Source: Promerops cafer
Taxonomy: Eukaryota; Chordata; Aves; Passeriformes; Nectariniidae
NCBI GenBank assembly: GCA_013398275.1
Contig: VZSE01013216.1
Span: 2,191,917-2,255,916, forward strand
Length of the DNA: 64,000 bases
Direction: 5' to 3'
The translations under genes and the position numbers were made by a program. This document shows positions 1 to 10,800 of this stretch, piece after piece (within the stretch, counting starts at the first letter, position 1; each line of letters opens with the position of its first letter). Below the pieces are notes generated by a model. It was given only the letters and a program-made list of their open reading frames with translations. It searched no databases and was not told where the DNA came from.

Positions 1-1583
1 AAAAGTCCTATTTAAACATAATACAGTGTGAAGAAGTAATATATAAATAAAGTATACTTTTTTACTAACAGCATTAATATACTAACTTCTCAAAATACCT
101 GCTACATAATTTCTGTCTGAGGCTTAACATTAATAGTGTGAATGTCTTGATGATAAGTGCTAATGCCAGCGATGATGGCAGTTTAACTTAAAGGAAGTTA
201 TGTGACAGGAATATCTGTAATACTAGAATGATATTGTATTAACTTTACTCAAATATTGTGAGTATGTTGTGCCAAAAAGGCACTAGCTGAAAACAGTTAC
301 CATTGTGTGGGTGCTGCATGTGGAACATAGTTTCAGTTATTATACAGGTTTCCATCACTGTGGACCAGGTACAGGAAGGCAAGTTAAGTATTCTTGCAGT
401 GTTTCCTGCAGTGATATTCCCATTCTCACCCTGCTTCAGTTTCTTGTATCAGAAACTTTATCTTTGGGGGTATTTGCTGGGAGAAGCAGCTTCTATGCCT
501 AACAGCAGAATTATGTCATATTTTTGGAAGTATTTTTTAGGTGACAGTAACCTGGTAGTGCCATAATAAAAGTATGGGAGCACTGAATCTAAGGCAGGTC
601 AAATAAAGTGATCTGTATATGGTCTAGTGAAAACATGGCTGCCTGAGGATGGTTCTAAAATTTCTATTTCTATGCTTATAAAAGGTTAATATTTCCAGAA
701 GGAATAGGCAAGGGGTTTTTAGACTTTGGATTTTTATCACTACACAGCTTGTCTTCTTTCTAAGCCAAGCAAGTCCAGATGGTGTTAATTCAGAACCTAA
801 AGTACTAAGTGAGAAGTGATTTTAAAGCTAGCAGATATGTTCATGTATGTGCAGTGCAAAAGGTTGATTTATAATGCTTTTTGAGGCTAATGGAGTGGAA
901 CATGGAACTGTACTAAGATTTATATGTATATTTACAATACATTGAAATACTGATCTGGTTTAAAAAAACCACTAAGAGTTGTGTGAAGAATAACAAAGCT
1001 GGATAGTTAATTTAGTTATTGAGAGAAAAGCACTAAAGGTTTATTTAAAAAGTATAGGATGCTATGTTAGTAGAAATGAAAATCAGTGTAGAAATGTCTT
1101 GCTTGAAAATAAATGAAAACCTTACTTCATAACCATGAAGTAGATCACTTGCAGATGGCTGCAAGTGATAAGGCAGCTTTATAAGGCACTACCAAAGTCA
1201 TTGTTTATAGTGTATCATTTTTGGACATCCTGTTGTAGGATAAATTAGGATAAATTAATTATTAGAACTTTGCTACTTTCACAGGCATGCTGAGACATTA
1301 TATTCCTTGTTTGAACATTTCTGGATTGGCTTTTTTTAGTGTGGAAAGTATAGAATGAGAAGATTAGATTCTGGGGAAAGGTAACAAAATTAGCAGCCTA
1401 AGATACCCCTCCCTATAAATAGGTCTGTTTCTAGAAAACAGTCATCACTTTTGGTTTGTCATAGCAACTGGTGTTTCCCAGGGTAAGCTGATTGTACATT
1501 CATAAAGGAATATTTTATAATGAAAGAAAGCTATAGTTTTTGTACGCTGCTTATTAACATCAACATTTCTTTATAATTTGCAG
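1..1583 (+). other. UBR3: intron sequence upstream of exon w1
   Basis: This is the 3' part of an intron whose start lies before the window. It is AT-rich and unique-looking, with no recognisable exon, RNA gene or retroelement. Short open frames at 303-566 lack any family resemblance. It ends in the acceptor ttataatttgcag. Confidence 0.75.
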
Positions 1584-1812
1584 ATTGCTTTTACAAAAAC
1601 ATTTGTTCAGCATTATGCTTTTATTATGAAAACACTGAAGAAAAGCCATGAATCAGACACCATGTCTAATAGAATTGTGCATATCAGTGTTCAGTTGTTC
1701 AGCAATGAAGAGCTAGCACGCCAAGTAACAGAAGAATGCCAACTGCTGGATATTATGGTCACTGTTCTGTTGTACATGATGGAAAGTTGCCTTATTAAAA
1801 GTGAATTGCAAG
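1584..1812 (+). CDS. UBR3: UBR3 exon w1
   Basis: The exon starts in phase 0 after the acceptor ...taatttgcag and ends AAG|GTAGGT leaving one base. It encodes 76 residues beginning IAFTKTFVQH and ending IKSELQ, including VHISVQLFSNEELARQV and LLYMMESC. These belong to the helical central region between the UBR box and the RING, which is conserved among UBR3 orthologues; no catalytic motif lies here. The upstream in-frame TTG/ATG codons are not starts, since this is an internal exon. Confidence 0.96.
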
Positions 1813-4800
1813 GTAGGTTTAGTTGTTCGTTTGTTACTTTCCATGAATAATAAATTGATTATAGAGGAAATATAATCTTTCTTTGATGGTCAATCCACCC
1901 CTCTGATGCCTTTCCAAAAATGTACAGTGTCTAGCAATATATGGTAGAGGATGAGTCTCAAAATTCCCTGGAAAGATAAAGGTAGTTATCAGGAGTGATA
2001 GTAATATTTTAGTTTTCTGCAGTTTTCTCTGTGTGTGTCTGACCTCTGCATTACAGTACATCCTAATCATTATTTTTGCATTCTTTTGTAACTTTATTAA
2101 TAAATGAAAAAAATTACTGTATCTTCCCCTTTTGTTCTGTTTTTTTTCTTTTTTAAATCTAGATGAAGAGAACAGTTTACACGTTGTGGTGAACTGCGGG
2201 GAAGCACTACTGAAGAATAATACTTACTGGCCCCTGGTTAGTGATTTTATAAACATACTTTCACACCAAAGTGTGGCAAAGAAATTTTTGGAAGATCATG
2301 GTCTTTTGGTAACATGGATGAATTTTGTATCATTTTTTCAAGGTATGTGAATTTTATAATCAGTACTAATACAAGGATGTTAAAATAGTTAATGTTCACA
2401 GTAGCAAAATCCCTACAGTGCTGTATTTAATCTATTTGTATTCCCCCAAGATTGTATTTCTTTAAGAGAACAGTATATTCTAGAAAACAGATTACAAAAA
2501 TTATCTAATGGATCTTTTTCTTGTGTGAAGTAGTTGAAGAGCAGTCACATCATACTTAGCTGACTGAGATCCATGGTGCAAGAATTCCGAGGTTGTACTT
2601 AAAGTACAGATCACAACTGTAAAACAAAATGTTTTACTGGTGAAGTTCCAAATTTAACTATACGGGAAATTAATCTGGTAAATCTGTTTTTTTTTTTCTA
2701 AGTGTTGCCATAAAGAAATTTTTTTTTATTATGTAAGCAAATATTTTAAGATAGTGTATCTTAAAATACTGATACATGTTTTGCTTAGAAAGAGGACCAG
2801 CATTCAGATGTTCTGGCTGACTGAGTGACATTCAAAGTAGAAGTTAATGTCCCCTAAACAGCAAGGACTGCAGTTATTAGCCAGTCTTTTATCTTTTCTG
2901 GTATATTTCTGTTCAAACTTTGTTTTATCAAATATTCTGCTACTAGGTAAAATAGATTCTTACACTTTGTGGAGTTGTTTTTAGAAGTGTGTAAATGCAT
3001 AATACTAAAAAGACTGCATTCTATTTAGCCCTGGTTAAATCTTGGATTGTATAACTCTGCTTAAATCTTTGAAGGTATGAATTTAAATAAAAGAGAATTA
3101 AATGAGCACGTGGAGTTTGAATCGCAGACATACTATGCTGCCTTTGCTGCTGAGCTGGAAGCCTGTGCCCAGCCAATGTGGGGTCTGTTGTCACACTGCA
3201 AAGTTAGGGTAAGGCTAACATTTCCTTGTCATGATTCTTGGTTTTGTTCATGACTTATTCTAGAATTCTCAAACCTGAAAGGGCTGCCTTTTGTGTTTGA
3301 AAATATTTTGGTTTGACTATTTTTGGTCTTTGTCTATTTAAATAACATAAAACTTCAGTCAACTCAGATTCTGTGTATGGTGAGTGTAGAATTCATGCTT
3401 GTACATAATTTATTGTCTCCAGTACTGGGACTACAAGTTCAGGATGTGTGCAGTCATTTCATATGACTGTACATATGGAATAACTTCTAATCTAATGAAG
3501 AACTTGATAAATGTCTCTCAGTCATTCTGCCTTTATTCAGTGGGAATGGAGATACATAAGTCGTCCTAATGCGATTCTGATGTTGGCTGTGTCTGTGAAT
3601 AGGCACTTCATTATGATGGGGGATGGAGTAATTTATGGATTTGTGTGGCTCTCCTATCAATTTGAGGTGAAAACCTCTTGGGTTCTGACATCACATGGTC
3701 TCCAAACTAGAGCAAAGACTTGTTGCTATTTGCTAGACTGTAAATTATATTAAGTTACAGCAAAAATAGAATCCATCAGCTTTTAGGAATACTTAACATA
3801 TGAAAAATACTTTTTTACTGTTTTTCTATGAAATAAATACTTGTATTTGAAATTAGCTTATTAAGATACGTAACAGTGTCAGTGAGACAGTACTGCCTGG
3901 ATTGAACTGAACACTGAAAATCTGTGCAAGCAATCTATGTGATTCTAGAACAGTTTGAATCAGGCAGTTGCAAAAACCCTTCTGTGATGTAATTTACACT
4001 GATACATAATGAATTTGTCAATTCATGAGTCTACATTGGTTTTTGAAAACCGAATTACAGCTTCTGGCTCTTTGAAGTGTTCTTTTCATTTTTGCTTAGG
4101 GATGGGATGTTCTTTTCTTAAAGGTCATGCTCCTTCACCAGTTGTCTTGTCAGTCATGTCTTCAGCCACATATTTCAACCTTTCGGTCATTCTCAATAAA
4201 TCTGAAAGTGTTAAAGAAACTTCACAGCTTAGTTGTTGTACTTACTTAGTGAAACCTGGTGGGTTGGAAGAGACTCCAGCTCATGTCTCACAGGATAGGG
4301 AAAGCCAGCAGAGCCTGTCCCTCATAGAGTGTGGAGCAACACAGGATGGGAGTGTGGCTGTTGTATTTCCTGATGAGAAAAGGTGCCTGACTGAGGTAGT
4401 CGCCACTTGCACAACTTTTGGCTGGCCTGAGCACTGCTGCCTTTTGCAGAAGTGTGTCATTGGATATGCTGAGAGTATGAGGCAAGTCTGGAGTCTGTGT
4501 TTAGAGGGAAGGGAAGATTAAAGGAAAAATAGATTAGGAAAAGAGGGTTTTCAAGTTCTGCTGATAGCAGAAAAATTTGATTTAGCTTCCTTTCTACCTT
4601 TCCTTCTTGCACATGACTGCTTCTCTCCTGGAGGGCAATGTACAGCTCTTGTCCTGAAACATGATTTAACCTGAAATATAATATAGTTTTATGGCATTGT
4701 TACAGTGTTGTATCATACAATCATAGTAAGGTTTGCTTACCGTTGAAATCTGTGCAGTATTGTGGTATCATATCATTTAGGGTGTTTTGTGTTAGCCAAC

Positions 4801-7800
4801 TGTAAGGACCTTTTAAGTAGATACAACTTGTAGGCCATTGGCTATTCATTTTCGTTGCATGGAAAGACTTTCTTTTATGCTTACAGCTCTAAACTATGGG
4901 TAAAAGTAAATGGATAAATTAAACAACAGTAGGCACTGAGACCACCTAGAGAGCTAGTCCTGTGAAGAGCAGCTGAGGGAGCTGAGATTGTTTAGCCTGG
5001 AGAAGAGAAGACTCAGGGGTGACCTTACCATTCTCTGTAACTCCCTAGAAGGAGGGTGTAGCCAGGTGGGAGTTTGCCTCTTCTCACAGGTAACTGCTAA
5101 CAGGACAAGAGAAAATGGCATCAAGCTGCAGCAGAGGAGGTTCAGGTTGGACAACAAGAAGAATTTCTTCACGGAAAGGGTGGTTAAGCATTGGAGTGGG
5201 CTACCCAGGGAAATAGTGGAGTCCTAATCCCTGAAAGTGTTCAAGAAACAATTGGACCTGGCACTTAGTGCTGTGGTTTACTTGACGTATTATTCAGTCA
5301 ATGATCTTGGATGTCTTTTCCAACCGCAGTGTTTCTGTGTACTGTAAAAATAATCTTGAAATAATTGCATTTATTTGTAGTAGGAAAACAATGGCACTTA
5401 AAATTGTTTTTACTCATATAAGTGTACTGGTTTCTCTTAACTGCAGGAAACACAAGAATACACACGCAATGTTGTCAGATACTGTCTTGAAGCGCTTCAG
5501 GACTGGTTTGATGCTATCAACTTTGTAGATGAGGTAAATATCCGTAGTGAATTTAAGCAAAGTACTGTGAAAATCTGATTAAATTTCAAAGGTGATACAC
5601 TCCCTACACCCAGCCCCCTCTCCTTAATTTAAGTGACTGTTTAAGCTAGTGATCAAAAAGAGATTGCCTTGCTGAAATTAGAATTTGTAGTTAATATTTA
5701 CAATGTTATGTCCTAGGATCCTTTTTTTGTCTGTAGAGTCTTGGTGATTCAGATTTGCGAGTGCAAGCTTAGGCTGTGAGTTTTAAAAGCAGCGCTATGG
5801 ATACACTGCTGTTGTGCTGTATGAAGAGCCGAATGAAGCAGGGGCAAAACAGAAGTCCTCTTCTGGTTTGGCAATTGGGGAGCAGCTTTGCCACTTGGCA
5901 AGCAATACTTAGTCAACTCAGAGTGCCATTAGCTTCTGGGGACTCAGTAAGAGACAAACTACAACTGTCTGAGGGAAACTTCTGAATAATCAGAAAGACA
6001 GGGGAATGAAGTACTGCTATGTTAGTGGAAAGTACGTCTATCAAATGAAGACATATACTGTCCTTGGTGGTTGTGCCAAAGATATTTGTATGTTTGTTTT
6101 TTTCAATGTATTATATTAAATACCTTTATTTTACTTTCAGCCAGCACCTAACCAAGTTACTTTTCATTTGCCACTGCACCGTTACTTTGCCATGTTTTTA
6201 AGTAAGGTAAGCACATGTTGTAGTTTCACAGAAGATGGAAATTCCCTGTTGAATGTGATCGTTCAACACAGCACATCCTTGCTTTTGTTTCTAGGCTGTT
6301 AAATGCCAAGAACTAGATCTGGATACTATCCTGCCAGATCAGGAGATGCTGATGAAACTAATGATTCATCCACTTCAGATTCAGGTATGGGCAGACTTCT
6401 GACCTAACAATAGGAAGTATGTCTTAATTGTGGAATATAAAAATAAGCCATATGTGACAATAATAACTAGAATATACCGAGTAGTTAGAGTAACATTTTT
6501 TTCCCCCTCTTCCTATTTCCAAATTTAAAAATGGGGCATTAGTTATCATACTCTGAGAAGCACATAGTAATAGTATTCACTATAGCTCTTCCAAAATGGT
6601 AGGAAGGACCTATCCTTTGGAAACAGAATTGTAATGTGAACTGAATGGAGTGCAGGTTGATAAGAAACCCAAATCTGGAAATTTTGTATTTTAAATTGAG
6701 AGTGAGTTCCCAAATGGATGCCCAACGTTTTTATTTACAAATTTGGACTTACTTGTGCGTAAGTGGCAGTGAGTAGTATTTGTAATCACTGCTTTTAGAT
6801 CTAACCTCTTTTTAATCATGATACCTTAATTTTTGGTTCATTTTGGTACCATGATACCTTCATTTTGAGTTTCAAGATTTTAAGGAACAACTACATGTAT
6901 AAATCACTTCATTTGTCTTTGACTACTTTCATTGTCTGAAATATGCTCTCATATGAAAGTATGGTATCTGTTTCATAAACTTGCAGTGGTTCTTTTCATC
7001 TCTCACTCTCCAGGAGAAGTAAATTAGTATAAAGAAGTCTATAAAGTTGTTTTATGTATGTATGTATATGTGTAATGATAGTGAATAAAATGATGAGAGG
7101 GCTGGAGCACCTGTTATGAAGACAGACTGAGAGAATTGGTGTCATTCACCCTGGAGAAGAGAAGGCTCTGGGGAGACTTTGGAGTAGCCTTCTAAAGGGG
7201 CCTACAAGAGAGCTGGGGGCAAACTTTTTAGCAGGGCCTGTTGCAATAGACTGGCTGGTGGGTTTAAACTGAAGTGGGGTTGATTTAGATGGCCTGTAGT
7301 ACCTTTTTTACTATGAGGGTGCTACAACACTGGAGCAGGTTGTCCATGGAAGTGGTAGATGCCCCATCCCTGGGAACATCCCAGATTAGATTGGATGGGA
7401 CTCTGAGCAACCTGACCTAGTTGAAGATGCCCCTGATCGTTTTAGGGGGGGTTGGACTAGATGACCTTTAAAGGTCCCTTCCAACCAAAGCTATTCTATG
7501 ACTCTCCAAGAAAGCCCCAGAGGGATTTCTTTCAATGACGTGTAGTGACAGGACAAGGGGCAATGGCTTTAAACTGAAAGAGAGCAGTTTAGATGAGATA
7601 TCACAAAGACATTCTTTACTGTGAAGGTGGTGAGACAGTGGAACAGGTTGCCCAGAAAAGTCAAGGCTACTCCATTCCTGGAAGTGTTCAAGGCTGGGTG
7701 AATGGGACTTTAAGCAATCTGGCTTTAAGCACCTGGAACATGTCCCTGCCCATGACATCAAGGTCCCTTCCAATTCAAACTGTTCTATGATTTCTATTTT

Positions 7801-10800
7801 TCTATCATGATCTACTGATGATCTGCTAACATTGAACTGAGTAGCTGAACATCCCTGAAATGTTTATAACTTTTTATGTTCCTTGAACAGGCAAGTCTTT
7901 CTGAAATTCACAGCAATATGTGGGTTAGAAATGGTCTACAAATTAAAGGACAGGCCATGACTTACGTGCAGTCTCATTTCTGCAATTCAATGATTGATCC
8001 TGACATTTATCTGCTGCAAGTAAGTTATGTTTTCTGAGAAGCCAAGCCAATATTATTTACCTACAAACTATTGAATATAATTAATTTAATAAAATTAATT
8101 TACTCTCTTTCTACAGGTCTGTGCCTCTAGACTGGACCCAGATTATTTTATTTCATCTGTTTTTGAAAGGTAGGACTAAAAGATGAATGCTCTTGTTCAT
8201 TGTTGTGCTAGCTGTTGTGCTAATTTATAGCATGTAATAGAAAAATTGCATATCTGATACATATCTTCAGTGGAAACACTCTGCCTAGCCAAAACAAACA
8301 CCTAATGGCTCTACTGAAAGAGGTATCTCTCTTGATTTTAAACAGCATTGGCTTTTGATTTACAGGGCAGTAGTGAAGCTTCAGATATTTGTTTTCTGAG
8401 CATCTTTAGGATTTTTTAAGTTTCATACATGTTCATATTCTAGGATATTCTATCCTAAAGAAGTAGATAAATAGAACTGCAATTGTAAGAGACACAGAAT
8501 GTTTACTTTTCTGGAAAAAAAATCAGGGTTTGAACACCAATTAATATGCATTAGTTTTTATATGTTGATAAATATAAGATGTTTTCATGTGGAGTGAATA
8601 TCACTACAGCACATTCCATCAATAGTTAAATAAAAATTGAAATTTAAAAAGAAGAGGGTTTTCGTGTATGTTTGTTTGCACTTTGGGTTTTCATTTGGGC
8701 TTTTGTATTTCNAATTTTTGGTTCATTTTGGTACCATGATACCTTCATTTTGAGTTTCAAGATTTTAAGGAACAACTACATGTATAAATCACTTCATTTG
8801 TCTTTGACTACTTTCATTGTCTGAAATATGCTCTCATATGAAAGTATGGTATCTGTTTCATAAACTTGCAGTGGTTCTTTTCATCTCTCACTCTCCAGGA
8901 GAAGTAAATTAGTATAAAGAAGTCTATAAAGTTGTTTTATGTATGTATGTATATGTGTAATGATAGTGAATAAAATGATGAGAGGGCTGGAGCACCTGTT
9001 ATGAAGACAGACTGAGAGAATTGGTGTCATTCACCCTGGAGAAGAGAAGGCTCTGGGGAGACTTTGGAGTAGCCTTCTAAAGGGGCCTACAAGAGAGCTG
9101 GGGGCAAACTTTTTAGCAGGGCCTGTTGCAATAGACTGGCTGGTGGGTTTAAACTGAAGTGGGGTTGATTTAGATGGCCTGTAGTACCTTTTTTACTATG
9201 AGGGTGCTACAACACTGGAGCAGGTTGTCCATGGAAGTGGTAGATGCCCCATCCCTGGGAACATCCCAGATTAGATTGGATGGGACTCTGAGCAACCTGA
9301 CCTAGTTGAAGATGCCCCTGATCGTTTTAGGGGGGGTTGGACTAGATGACCTTTAAAGGTCCCTTCCAACCAAAGCTATTCTATGACTCTCCAAGAAAGC
9401 CCCAGAGGGATTTCTTTCAATGACGTGTAGTGACAGGACAAGGGGCAATGGCTTTAAACTGAAAGAGAGCAGTTTAGATGAGATATCACAAAGACATTCT
9501 TTACTGTGAAGGTGGTGAGACAGTGGAACAGGTTGCCCAGAAAAGTCAAGGCTACTCCATTCCTGGAAGTGTTCAAGGCTGGGTGAATGGGACTTTAAGC
9601 AATCTGGCTTTAAGCACCTGGAACATGTCCCTGCCCATGACATCAAGGTCCCTTCCAATTCAAACTGTTCTATGATTTCTATTTTTCTATCATGATCTAC
9701 TGATGATCTGCTAACATTGAACTGAGTAGCTGAACATCCCTGAAATGTTTATAACTTTTTATGTTCCTTGAACAGGCAAGTCTTTCTGAAATTCACAGCA
9801 ATATGTGGGTTAGAAATGGTCTACAAATTAAAGGACAGGCCATGACTTACGTGCAGTCTCATTTCTGCAATTCAATGATTGATCCTGACATTTATCTGCT
9901 GCAAGTAAGTTATGTTTTCTGAGAAGCCAAGCCAATATTATTTACCTACAAACTATTGAATATAATTAATTTAATAAAATTAATTTACTCTCTTTCTACA
10001 GGTCTGTGCCTCTAGACTGGACCCAGATTATTTTATTTCATCTGTTTTTGAAAGGTAGGACTAAAAGATGAATGCTCTTGTTCATTGTTGTGCTAGCTGT
10101 TGTGCTAATTTATAGCATGTAATAGAAAAATTGCATATCTGATACATATCTTCAGTGGAAACACTCTGCCTAGCCAAAACAAACACCTAATGGCTCTACT
10201 GAAAGAGGTATCTCTCTTGATTTTAAACAGCATTGGCTTTTGATTTACAGGGCAGTAGTGAAGCTTCAGATATTTGTTTTCTGAGCATCTTTAGGATTTT
10301 TTAAGTTTCATACATGTTCATATTCTAGGATATTCTATCCTAAAGAAGTAGATAAATAGAACTGCAATTGTAAGAGACACAGAATGTTTACTTTTCTGGA
10401 AAAAAAATCAGGGTTTGAACACCAATTAATATGCATTAGTTTTTATATGTTGATAAATATAAGATGTTTTCATGTGGAGTGAATATCACTACAGCACATT
10501 CCATCAATAGTTAAATAAAAATTGAAATTTAAAAAGAAGAGGGTTTTCGTGTATGTTTGTTTGCACTTTGGGTTTTCATTTGGGCTTTTGTATTTCATTT
10601 TAGGCTGCTGTGAGTGCTATCCTGAGTTTATCAGTACATTTCACATTGGTGTTTTAATGTTGGAGAATGTTTAATTGTTGTTTCTGACTTTACTGTTTGC
10701 TATGTAGATTTAAGGTGGTAGATCTGTTAACGATGGCTTCACAGCATCAAAATACAGTTCTTGACTCAGAGCATGAAAGGTCCATGCTGGAAGGAGCCTT

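Larger units (their letters stand above)
6385..7890 (+). other. UBR3: intron w6-w7
   Basis: A 1,506-nt intron holding two plus-strand CR1 tails back to back (7091-7505 and 7540-7805) and a short tatg repeat near 7058-7072. The first copy of the assembly duplication begins inside it at 6828. Confidence 0.85.
6828..8711. repeat. direct duplication, copy 1 (1,884 bp, ends at an N)
   Basis: By eye this stretch is identical to 8713-10596, at a constant offset of 1,885 at every point checked (start, both exons, both CR1 tails, end). It stops at base 8711, immediately before the only N in the window. It spans part of intron w6-w7, w7, the short intron, w8 and part of intron w8-w9. This is the signature of two overlapping contig ends joined with a placeholder N instead of being merged. 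Confidence 0.97.
8713..10596. repeat. direct duplication, copy 2 (1,884 bp)
   Basis: Second copy of 6828-8711. It begins immediately after the N and continues past its end into unique sequence at 10597 (attttaggctgctg). Removing 6828-8712 gives a continuous intron-exon structure with correct phase. Confidence 0.97.

Noticed and set aside
7468..7773. 101-codon minus-strand open frame, repeated at 9353-9658
   Set aside because: It is the antisense of CR1 tail sequence, and its second occurrence is only the assembly duplication.
6828..10596. Genuine tandem exon duplication in UBR3
   Set aside because: Identical introns, an N exactly at the junction, and a 182-nt unit that would shift the frame all favour an assembly artefact.
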